Assembly: GCA_036785325.1 (NCBI GenBank)
Contig: JAXIVH010000002.1
Span: 11,266,572-11,330,571 of the forward strand
DNA: 64,000 nt
Reading direction: 5' to 3'
Source: Urophycis tenuis
Lineage: Eukaryota; Chordata; Actinopteri; Gadiformes; Phycidae
Shown: piece after piece, positions 1 through 15,600 of the stretch
Layout of the letters: each line of letters opens with the position of its first letter
Numbering within the stretch: the stretch's first letter is position 1
Position numbers and translations under genes: made by a program
The notes under the pieces: generated by a model
What the model was told of the DNA's origin: nothing
The model's database searches: none
The model's input: only the letters and a program-made list of their open reading frames with translations

Positions 1-2057
<2,057 letters not shown>

Positions 2058-2951
2058 GGCTAGGCCAGGGTAACATCCATACCGAGTTTCAAACAAATCG
2101 GTTAAAGTCGGTGTCTTGGAAAAAGCCAAAAAATGGATTATGGCCGATTTTGACGGAACGCCGTGGCCACGCCCTTTGAGGTAGAGTCCCAAATAGCACA
2201 ACTTTTGGTAAGAACCATCTTCTGAATCTACCCAAAAAATTTGGAGCCCAAGCAACAAATCCCCTTGGAGGAGTTCGTTCAAATACAACGCGAAAATTGC
2301 AAAGGTCAAATGCAAATATCTGACTTCCGGTGCTTTAAGGGGTATGGGTCCAAGAGGCTTTTTTGTAGGTCTGGGGCTGTATAACTTACCTACCGAGTTT
2401 CATACATGTAGGTGAAACGTGGTGTCGGGGCTGTTGTTTTTAAAGCCTGTAGGGGGCGCTACTACCACGACAAGCACGATTTTTGGTCTGTGAGCTTTGG
2501 GCAGCACTCTACATGTGTCCAGTGAATTTCATATTCGTAACTATTACGGTGTTTGCACAGTAATTTACGCTGCTTTTAGAGCGCCATCCACTGGCAGAAT
2601 TTTTTCCCCGTTTTGAACCACGCCTCAGGGCGCCATGAGCTAGCCGCATACCAAGTTTCATTTAAAGGTCCCATATTATGCCCCGTTTCCACAAATTAAA
2701 ATAGTTCCCAGGTGTGTCAAAGACATGTCTGTGACATGCTTTGGTCAAAATTGCCTTTGGATCAAATATTGTAGGTCTCTCTTCATCACTTAAAAACAGC
2801 TCTGTTCAAAACGGTCTGTTTCAGGGCCTGTCTCTTTTATGTAAATGAGCTACACCAGACCACGCCCACCTCTCTGCGAGGGGCGTGGTCCCTACGGAGC
2901 CGAGCCTCGGCTCCATAGCCATGTGCTAATGTTTACAGACTGACTCGGCCA

Positions 2952-3993
2952 ATGGCTGGCAGAAACTCTGTGGTTCAACCTAGAGTACTATAGAGAGACT
3001 CTAGTCTCTCTAAAAGACTCTAGTTCAACCCTACCAGTTTGAGCCGGAATCTGACCCAGAGGGAGAGACGCCGGCTGAAATTCTTACTCTGCGGCTGCCG
3101 CAGGAGGTTTTTGAATGGTAAGTTACATATATCATGCGACTTTATATATTTATTTTTTTACGTTCTGTGTGTTATTACACTGTTACTTACATGTTAGCTC
3201 CTGCTAACGGTTACGTCTTCGCTGTATCTTTGTTACTTCGAGCTTTTTTGGTGAATGAGCAATTTTGTAAATAGTGTAGTAACATTATACTTATCTCTCT
3301 TGACTGTATTCTTGCTATCTACGGATAAATGTATAATGTAGAAACTAGTAGGCTATCAAACGATGCTTGCATAGTAGGCCTAACCTAAATTCTATATTTT
3401 GCTAAGTTTGTGATTGTTTTAGCAGAGGTGTTTCATCGTAACAGCACCCTGACGTTTGTTGTTCTAGGTCTTTAGGATTTACTTTTGTATTTCAGCCTAA
3501 ATATGTCTGTATCAGTAATGTGTCATTCTGGTAGAAAATCGAGGCAGTGTAATGTTGATTAAAATGCCACTGTTTTCCATCTCAACATTATTCAAATGTC
3601 ACAAGTTTTATGCACTTGACATGGTTAGGAAAATCTTACTTCTTATCCAACTATGCTTGTGTACTTGCATTCAAGTGAAATTCTAACTAATTTTCTTTTG
3701 ACAGGTGTTTGTGTGGAAACTGCAACACCATGCCCACAGAGCAGGAAAATGTCTGCTGTCTTGAGATAGCACAGGTAGTATCTACATATTCAAAGTGCAA
3801 ACTAGTTTGTCTTGATTATGGTTTATTTCATACTTATGAAACACAATGGCATTTATTGTTTGTAGTACCTTGTTTGCAGGTTACCAGACGGCTGCAGGAG
3901 GTGGGGAACCAGAAATGCATCGTGGACCATCCTGGATTGGAGCCTGTATGCCTCAATGTATACTCGCTCCAGAATGCAAGCCAAATTTTGTAG
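2952..3993 (+). CDS. P2X7 intracellular-domain-like transposon protein
   Basis: Three exons are proposed: 2952-3117, 3705-3774 and 3880-3993, with GT/AG borders and matching phases (TG|G encodes Trp at the first junction). The first exon encodes QPYQFEPESDPEGE and ends in LPQEVFEW. The second holds the cysteine motif CLCGNCNTMPTEQENVCC. The third holds CIVDHPGLEPVCLN and a stop at 3991. This cysteine pattern resembles the C-terminal domain of the P2X7 receptor, which also appears in fish transposon proteins. A 42-bp palindromic insertion with an 8-bp duplication (2973-3030) interrupts exon 1 and brings in-frame stops, so this copy is broken. The protein would be short (about 100 residues), and its role in transposition is unknown. 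Confidence 0.6.
2981..3022. mobile_element. 42-bp palindromic micro-insertion with 8-bp duplication
   Basis: GTTCAACC occurs at 2973-2980 and again at 3023-3030. Between them are 42 bases that start TAGAGTACTA and end AAGACTCTA and fold back on a central CTAG. Without the insert and one duplicate the reading frame of the host exon runs through cleanly. An 8-bp duplication fits a hAT-type event, either a minimal internally deleted element or an excision remnant. Confidence 0.6.
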
Positions 3994-4589
3994 ACACTTT
4001 TTAAACATTTATTGACATTGCATTACTAACAAATAAGTTATAACTGTGCTAATCAAAACAAAGTAGCATAACAAAATAATAGCTCTATATAATAGATGTG
4101 TATAGACAAGAAAAAAATGTACAACTCCACATAAACACATTAAATGTTCAACGCAACGAAGCTTCTGGTGGGAGTAGGGGCAGGAGGAAACATGTCAGCC
4201 AGATGGGATGGATGGCAGGCCGGTGTTAGAGCAGGTTGACGGGTACCATGCAGGTGTAGACTCAGGGATGGAGAATCTGTAGAAACACAGAGTGTGTGAA
4301 AATAGTTTAGTGGTAGTAGTAGAGGGGAGGAGACGAGAGGAGGGATAGTGCTCTTAGTAGCCATATGTTTTAGCAGGCAATCCATAAAAATAAAATGGGA
4401 TACAAAACAAAAAAGTAATTGCTATATCTTGTCCAATTGCTTGAAGTCGTTACAGGTACCTTGCATATCGCTCTTTTGTGAGCTGGTGTTGGGGCTTGCT
4501 GGGACGCAGAATCCGGGTCGTCATCCCAGCTTGTGTGGTCCTTAGAATCCAAACGGAGTTTCCTGATGCCACAGGTCACTACGTGGGAT

Positions 4590-6416
4590 TCAAACAGCTG
4601 CTTGATTGAAGCGGGACACATAACCCGCAATGACCTCCTCCTTGTCTGGCCGCTCAAACTGTGCAGCAAGGTCTTCAGGAACAGGGATTGCCAGGACTGC
4701 ATCAGTGTAGGGTGTCGGGTCCATAAACACCTTCTCGAAGATGAGGTCCATCATGTCCACTACATACCCTGTTTTATACAAGAAATGCACAGACATTGTT
4801 TACTTTTTTCAGAGACTGAAAGTGTTTTGCTCATTACCTCCTGACACTTTATCTAATTTATTATTTTTCATAAGGTTTGTGTGTGTGTGTGTGTGTATTA
4901 CTTTATACAGTTATTTATTGTTGAAATGTTTATAGATTGTAAGTGCAACAAGTAAAAAAAAATCCTTTAGTTTTGGTATAAAAAATTAAAAAGTTAACTC
5001 TTACTGTATGTTGGCTCTGTCTTTAGGGGTTTTGCTCTACACTCTCCCTTCAATGCCTTCGGGAAGTGCACCTTGAAGAGGGGGTACACCTTGGTCCGTC
5101 TTTGCTTGTGGTCGGTTGGCGTTTTCGTTGTAGTACATTGCCGCCAAGTAGAGTCTGTAATAACAAAAGAAAAAAATCTAAAATGTCAGAAACTTTATTA
5201 TATTTATGATAACATGTAACTCCTTACTAACTTCTTCCCAAGTAAATGCAGCCTAATGAAGCTGGCTGTTTACCTGCACTCCTGTAAGAAGCCCGTAGAA
5301 TCTTGAAGGACAGCTGTGTGCCTACACAACGTGTTTCCATCTCTGTCTGGCATGCAACATCTCTTGATGCAGGAATCTGTGCCGTTGATGTTTTTGATGA
5401 GCTGGTCTATAACAAGCACACAGGGGTTAGAAAAAAACATCTTCTCAGAACAAATGTAATCATCCCTCCCCCCACTATGTATCTGAGAACCGTGAGAAAC
5501 ATTTTTTTCACATGCATTTTAATATACCATTGAATAATGACTACATAAGGTAAGCAACAAAACATAGTTTGTTTGTATGCACAGGACAGGCCAGGACAGT
5601 CTGATGACAGAGAGTTCTGAGGTTGAAGTCCTATAATAACAAAATGCACCCGAGACAGTGACATGTCTGTAGCTACGACATGTCCGCTTTTCTGCTGCAG
5701 CAGAGGAAACTCTGCTGTTCTCAGCTCCACGGCCACTCGTGGCCACGACCGCTAAAATGCGGGACGATACTGTAAACCGGTGCGTGTTTATCAAAGCTTG
5801 GTTGCCGTGCAGAGGCACCAGTCGGTTTGAGCTGCGTTCAAAACGCCTCAGGCAGTGATCACTGCTCCAGTATAATGGGTAAACCTGAAACTCACCCAGT
5901 GATAAACGTTCCGCGGTGCAAAAATAAGGGCGATTGAAATGCGTTATTTTTGTGTCATTCATTCATCTTAATGAACGCGTTTAAGTCCCGGCCATAGTTT
6001 TAACGTAACTTTAGTATAAGCAGACTATGTCGCGGCCCAACAGTACTTTATGCTAGCTGCCATGCTAACAGGGGCCGCCAAGCCGGCTAAACAGTAAATC
6101 AGAATAAAATGTTCAAACTTACAGCTTCCACGTTCGTAGTTGGATCGCGGACAGTTGGTACCGATCCATTTTTAATCCGCAGGGATTTAGCAAATCCAGT
6201 TTTATACTGTCCCTCGTTGATGAAGCAGTCCGACGTGAAATGGTTAGCACACACATACAGCACTTTGGGAACTGCTGTAGGGACATCACCATCAAAAATG
6301 AAATTCACCCATTGAGTCCTCAGAACCTCCGAAGTGGGAGGTTTATAAAGAGTTGTGTGCTCATTTGTGCAGCCAACAACAGAGCAACCACTTCTTCCAG
6401 CTCGTACCTTCGCCAT
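4590..6416 (-). CDS. THAP-domain transposon protein (degenerate)
   Basis: Exon 1 (6416-6123) encodes a THAP zinc finger: CSVVGCTN, then the tryptophan in RTQWVNFIF, then CANHFTSDCF and a PTV near the end, the C2CH pattern of THAP. It ends at a good donor (GCT|GTAAGTTT). Later exons read on the minus strand include about 5410-5275 (RDVACQTEMETRCVGTQLS), about 5157-5005 (AMYYNENANRPQ, then FKVHFPKALKGEC in another frame) and about 4796-4590 (DLIFEKVF and DKEEVIAGYVSRF, then a stop). The frame change near 5090-5100 suggests decay. THAP fingers bind DNA, often transposon ends. Exact exon borders beyond exon 1 are uncertain. Confidence 0.65.
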
Positions 6417-7348
6417 TGTGCCAACCGGAGCAACGCTAGCGAGCGGAATAATGGCGGTGTTTAGAAACTTTGTTAGGGGCGTGGCAAACCTTCACCGGAG
6501 GCGTTGCCACCAGCCTGAGGGGAGCGGCCGAGTCTGTTGCTGACGTCATTTGCAGACCATTTCTCAAACAGCCCGTTTTAGCGCACATTTTCTAAAGACT
6601 AAGAAAGCAAAAAAACGAGAGGATTAACTTTTTTCATATCAGGAGGGATTGTAGACAGGCCGGGGATGCATATTATTGATAGAAAACCGCTCTAAAGTGC
6701 ATTTTGCATAATATGGGACCTTTAAATACCAATTGCCAATGTTGAGATATAAACTTCTTGATTTTAATGAGCGCCACCTGGTGGAAATGACCACAAATTT
6801 TGTGAGATGCATAAAGGAGGTACAGAGAAGTAGGGCTCCAAGATTGGTGTCGAACGGACATAGCAATGTGGAGAAATTGTCCACTTACTTTTTTTACGTA
6901 AAATGTAGACATCTATAAAAATATATAAAGCACTATAACACGCTTATCTTCGGGAATTTCAATAAACTTCCAATTAGTTATTTTCATGATACAGAATGTA
7001 GATGCTACATGTGGAGTTTCGTGCAAATCGGTGAAAGCCACATGCAATAGATGTCTAGGACGCACTTTTTTGAATTTTTGCGTTGTAGCCAAAAAAAAGT
7101 CATGGCGGAAATGGGCGTGGCCTACATCAGGAGGTGCAGCATGTTTGGATATAAACATTTTGAGTGTGCGACAAAGTATGCAGGAGTTATTAGCATTACA
7201 GTGTTTTTTTTAAAATAGCGCCACCTATAGGTGAGACATTAACGTGTCGCATAGAATAAATAATTTTTCACCAGGTGTGATAACTCTGTCAAAAAAAATT
7301 GAGTTTTCGTATATGTTCAGGGGGTTAAAATCAACGTCAAAGATCCCC

Positions 7349-9963
<2,615 letters not shown>

Positions 9964-12040
9964 CAAATAACAAAAACAATAGGGACCTCGTCCTGTTTCA
10001 CAGGCTCGGTCCCTAATAACTAGAAAATGTAATTCCACGCGAGGAATTACTTGTGCATAGGAATGCCCGTGATCATTGAGTTGAATTCAGTTGAGTCTGC
10101 CTGAGCTGGAAAGCAATTAACGGAGTCAAACGTAATAATTGGAAATCTAGGCTCACTGTTATCTCTATGAGTTTATTTGCTTTTTTTAAAATCGCAAATA
10201 TCTCACAAAGTATAAAGTTTACAAAAAAGAAAAATATAAAGCACAGCCATACGGAAGTAGACCTTTGTGATAGTGTAGCGTCCTGGAATGGCAGGACTAC
10301 AACTCCCAGGTTCCCGGGGTAGGGGAGGGAAGAATTGTGGGAAAGAGGAAGGCGGGTGGTTCGTTGGTGGTCACATAGGGTGGTCACGTTTTGACGTTGG
10401 GTTGTGCCATGCAGTTAGAGCGGACGTTCCAGTAGTGAGTGTGTGTGTTTTCCACCTCAATAAATCTACCGTGTTCGGGAACGAGAAATCTCTCCTCGTC
10501 TGTTTTCGTCTCACCCACCGCTCGCTACAATACAGTCGAGGTTCAGTCGTTTAGCTTTCATTAATTTCACGTTTCGCTGTGAATAATAATAAGGTAATTT
10601 CAGAAATATATCTCAAAGGCGAGTCTTACAATTGAATCAAACGTTAACGCTAAGAGCACGAAGTGGAGCCGACGATACGGTTCACACAGCTGCGTGTTTC
10701 AATGCAAATGTACCCAGCTGGAAAGGCAGCCTAATCCCTAAACCCTTCGCTCACACTCGCCTTTTTTTAGACAGAGGCTTGGCGACGCGATACCATTCAT
10801 TTCCAATGACAGTGAGCGACGGGCGGCAAGGCGAAGCGTGTGGGCTGCAAAACGCGAGGAGGGCGGGGCAAAAAATAGAAACGAGTCCTATTTTATGCAA
10901 ATGTTGAACGAAAAAACACAGCGTTTTTTGCGAAAGCCAATCCGAGCGAAGGAGGCGTGGCGGCCGCGCAACTTCAGAAAATAATCCAACATGGTGGACC
11001 ACTTCGGCGAGAGATAGGATTATGGATATATCTAACGAATGTGATTTTACCCTGGTATGTGCTTTGAAATCTATCGAGAAATAAATGTTGTTAAACCAGA
11101 AAACGTCATGGGTATGGCTGGATATTTTTCCTGATAGTTGCACTTCCTAAAGTAAACTAACAAGCACAGACACTCCCCCAGAACGCCCACCAGGCGAATA
11201 TCGCCGTACACAAATACGCTTGGTCGCCCGTCAGTGTGAGCGTAGGGTTAGTAGTCCTCGCGCTACACAGCGCGAGGACTGGGAGCCATTGAAAGCCTAT
11301 TATATTTTTACTTTTTAAATCGTTTGTATCTCAAAAAGTATAAAGTTTACAAATATGAAAATATAGTAGCACACCTAGGCTCAACAAGACCTTTGTCATG
11401 ACGTTTGAATTGTATCATATGATCCAGTAGGAAGAACTGAATTAATTTCACGTTTTGGTGGGAAGAATAAGAAAAACAGAAAAGGGATAACCGGATTGTG
11501 CATTTCTGTGCACAATAACTAGCTATCCTACTAACACTCGTTGAGGATTAGCACTAGAATGCTAGTTCTAGTTGGTAGCGCTAGTAGCTGCTAGCAGCTA
11601 GTGCTAGTTCAAGAAATGGATTCCACTAGCAGCTAGACAGTTTGCGTTCTCATATCGAGACTTAACGTAACATTTGACGACAAAATGAATGACTCAAAAA
11701 CAGTAGCACTTACTTTAATTCAGAATGTAATTTCATAAATATATCTCAAAGGCGAGTCTTACGAGCAAATCAAACGTTATCGCTAGGAGCACGTCGAGCG
11801 CGTGTTTCAAGGCAAATGTACCCAGCTGGAAAGGTAGCCTAATAAGTAGTCCTCGAGCTGTGGTGAAACAGCTGGGAGCCATTGAAAGCCTATTATATTT
11901 TCACTTTTTAAATCGTGTGTATCTCAAAAAGTATAAAGTTTACAAATATGAAAATATAGTAGCACATCTAGGCTCAACAAGACCTTTGTCATGACGTTTG
12001 AATTATATCATATAATCCAGTAGGAAGAGCTGAATTAAAG
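9964..12040. repeat. Reiterated repeat modules, no gene
   Basis: This stretch is a patchwork of one repeat family. A block reading CTCAAAAAGTATAAAGTTTAC and ACCTTTGTCATGACG occurs at about 11285-11440 and 11880-12025, and in diverged form at 10105-10275. A second block (ATATCTCAAAGGCGAGTC to CCCAGCTGGAAAGG) occurs at about 10601-10740 and 11738-11835. A perfect hairpin, GTCCTCGCGC and its complement, lies at about 11254-11280. Relatives of the first block lie at 31020-31090 and, inverted, at 43440-43720. I see no protein-coding signal. Confidence 0.75.
10274..10529 (+). mobile_element. Solo LTR (256 bp)
   Basis: The segment starts TGTAGCG and ends CGCTACA, a perfect 7-base inverted end with the TG...CA rule, and has an AATAAA signal at about 10459. 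It interrupts a repeat whose uninterrupted relative, read inverted at about 43580-43600, has TTTGTAATACAG at the same point. The flanks are ATAG on the left and ATAC on the right, consistent with a 4-base duplication with one later change. No internal retroviral sequence remains, so it fits a recombined solo LTR. Confidence 0.65.
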
Positions 12041-12694
12041 GCCGTGGTGCAGGTTAAACCCCACTTTCGATTAATGTGTACATAAAGCACTCAAGATATG
12101 TATATAAAGTTAGAAATGTCCAAAATAGTGTTAAAGTCCAGTTTTTTGTAGTTTTTGGTAGTAACGGTTATTTTTCATGCAACTCGGCGATGACGTCACA
12201 TCGGGGAGACGTGGTGGATGGTAGCCTCAGCCATAGATATACACAGAAGACTAGATGCCTTAAGGCGGGGTCTAGAACGTCCGCACAGGTCGGCCATCTT
12301 TCTACAGTCAAGCTGCCTGTCAGAATCTGCGGAACCTGATGCAAATTGAGGTAAGGTCAGTGATCTGCACAAACATCAATACTGTTATCTCGCTGACATT
12401 TTGATGGATTTACAAACAGTTTGGTTTCTTAAAAAAGTTATTAATGTGGTTATAATCCTGGATGCTTGAACATGTTGAAATCGCAGCTTTTCTATTAAAA
12501 AAAACGACTTAATCGTGCAGCTTAGTTGTGTATCATGCACAGTAATAGCTGGGTGCCCGTGCTCTGCTTTTGCCCGGGTGACAGTCTTTCTTTTCAATAT
12601 AACAGAAGTTGCACATGATTTTTATTTTCGGGTTGGTTTGTTAAAAACATTTTACATTATGATTTCTACGGGAAATTGCTGACTTTTCGCGAAG

Positions 12695-15600
12695 ATGCCA
12701 GACGTTTGTGCAGCCTATGGATGCGCTAATCGACGTTCTCTGGAAACGAGAACCCGTGGAATTACCTTTCACCGGTAAGATATTACATTATTATTATTCA
12801 TTTTTAGGGTAATCGTTAGCTACTTATTGGAAGTTCAATACAGGTTATGTTGCATAACCGACTGTTGTGGGCAACTTTGTCTCTTGGTGTGAGCTGAACC
12901 ATCTACAGCTCAATGCTACAAAGACAAAGGAGCTCATTGTGGACCTAAGGAGGGTAAAAACACCGGTGGGCCCTGTGTTCATCCAGGGGGTTCCAGTCGA
13001 CACTGTTGAGGAGTACAAGTACCTGGGGGTGTACTTCAACAACAAGTTGGACTGGACCAGGAAAACAGAGGCCGTCTACAAGAAGGGCCAAAGCCGACTC
13101 TTTTTTCTGAGGAGGCTAAGGTCCTTCAACATCTGCAGGACAATGCTGAGGATGTTCTATGAGTCTGTTGTTGCCAGTGTGATCTTCTTCGCTGTCACAT
13201 GCTGGGGCAGTGGGATGAGGGTTGCGGACACCAATAGACTTAATAGACTCATCAAGAGGGCTGGTGATGTAGTGGGTGAGGAATTGACACTCTAACTACC
13301 GTGGCAGATAGGAGGATGCTGTCCAGGCTGCGGACTATCATGGACAATGCCTCTCACCCTCTTTTCCACCCTGGCTCAGCGGAGGAGTTCCTTCAGCAGA
13401 AGACTCCTCTCACCGAGATGCACCACAGAGCGACATAGGAAATCATTCCTGCCTGTGGTCATCAAACTATACAATCTGTCACTTTCATCGTAGTTTCTGC
13501 TGCACAACAGTTAATTCATTCATATGGCATAACTGGTCACTTCTTTTAATTTCACTGCATAACTGGTCATCTCTTTGCACAACTGGTCTTTTTTCCAACA
13601 TAGAATCTGACATGCTACATCCTTGCGTATGCTATCACCTCTCAGTGTATGCCTGGTTGTATGTACATTTATGTATATTTCTTTATGTATGTATATTTTG
13701 TATATTGCTTACATAGGTTTATATTACATAGGTTTATTGTACATATGTTTTTATGTTATTGTATTTTTACATAGGTTTATATTTATATTCTAACACTTTA
13801 CTTTACGTAGAGTGTCTGTCTCTCCTTCCTTTTGAACTGGAGTATTGTATTGAAACGAATGCAATTTCCCTCAGGGATCAATAAAGTACGTCTGTCTGTC
13901 TGTCTGTCTGTCATATTTCTATGATCCCCCGCTGCGGGTCCATGTCGCTTTTGCGTCTGCCAAAAACCTGTCTTTAACCTTTAACATACAATTATCCCGA
14001 AAATGTTGACAATATGGATGGATGGATGTTGACAATAATTTATATATCTGGGTCAGGGGTGGAAACTTTTCAAAGTAGGAACTTGTACCAGCCACTTGAT
14101 TAAATCCACCAGCCACTCAATAGTAAACCAAAGGTTTTTTTTTTTGTTGTGTATGTATTTGAAATCTATCAGTCACTGTTATATTTGACCAGCATTTGGC
14201 TGGTGGCTAGTGCTAATTTCCATCCCTCCCTGATCTGGGTACATTTCTCACTTTTTTAAGATTTCCCATGAACAGAGAAATGAAAAGGATGTGGGAAGTT
14301 GCCCTACGGAGGGATGGTTTTGTTGCTACTGAGAGAACACTGCTCTGCAGTGAGCACTTCAGGAGTGATGACTTCGACAGGACGGGGCAGACTGTTCGAC
14401 TTAGAGATGGTGTCGTGCCAACTATTTTTAACTTCCCTGCTCATCTTCAAAGGGTATTTGTATAATTGACCAATAATAATTTAAGGTGTTTAAGATATAA
14501 GATATATCAAAATAAATATGTGATCAAATGTTACACGTTAGTTTTTTGTTTCTGCAAGTTGTAATATGTTGTTTATTTCAGCACATTTTAGACACTCCAA
14601 AACGTCTTTACTTACAGTATGTTTATTCTAGTCGGAAGCATCTAGAAGCACAGCCACTTCTAGAAGAGCGGAAGACAACCTGCCAAATCCGATGGACCCG
14701 ATGCCTGATGTTGTGAGTATTTGCATGTCGAACGTCACAAACTAATGAGAGCATCATAAGGCTTGTTATATTAAATCCTTTATCTTGGTGAAACCCAGAA
14801 TGGTCTATGAAGGTGTTAGTAATCTAAAAGCAAAATATAACTTGAGAAGTGAAGATTGAATTGTTGAAAAAGTAAGTTATTAATTTCTGCAGTACTATTA
14901 TTTATATATTTGTATTTTTTGCTGAAACAGGGAGCCTCTGAAGGGAGGAGAATGAGGCTCAAGGGGCAGTGCAAGCGGCAAGCCACTGACCACTTGTATG
15001 CATTGCCTGCTTCCCCAAAGGCCATAAAGGCCAAACTCGCAGAAGCCTCAGCAAGAGTGAGGGTACTGCAGCGGGAGAACAGCAATGCCTTGAGGAGAGA
15101 AAAGAGGGCCAAGAACAACATGCAGGCTCTCCTGGAGGAATTGAAGGAGAAAAATCTCATCAACGAAGAGCTGAAAGACAAGCTTGAATGCTACTCAGGT
15201 AAAATTGTATTTAATGTTCTTTGTTGCTTTCCTACTTACTATTAAAAGGAGACCTACTGAATCACTTTTGCTAATTGAATTTCAGATCTTCCGGTTCATC
15301 TCCTGTCGAGGCAGGGTGTAGAGTACACCAAGGCCCAGAGAGATTTTGCCCTTACGCTCCATCTGCATGGTCCCAAGGCTTATCACTACCTGAGAGATAC
15401 TCTTCATATTCACCTGCCACATCCCAGTTCATTGCAAAGGTATTATTCATGATGTCTAATTTAACACTGAATGACATTGAGTACTACAGACAATATTATC
15501 ATGAATGGTCAGGCTGCCAATGACTATTAAAGGTGTCAAATATGTTTCTTTTACGGGGCGAGCTGGGGAACGGGCGAAAGTTGTCCAAAGTCAAATCAGT

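Larger units (their letters stand above)
2667..6720 (+). mobile_element. THAP/P2X7-like DNA transposon (ISL2EU/Kolobok-like)
   Basis: Inverted ends are GGTCCCATATTATGC at 2667 and its complement ending at 6720. The ends are flanked by TTTAAA on both sides (2661-2666 and 6721-6726), while the empty site in copy B has a single TTTAAA. Because TTTAAA is a palindrome, the target duplication could be TA, TTAA or TTTAAA. Inside are a plus-strand gene with a P2X7-C-terminus-like cysteine motif and a minus-strand THAP gene, converging tail to tail. I see no clear catalytic transposase or YqaJ nuclease domain, so the copy is probably non-autonomous. Family assignment rests on THAP plus P2X7-like content known from fish elements, and is an inference. 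Confidence 0.8.
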
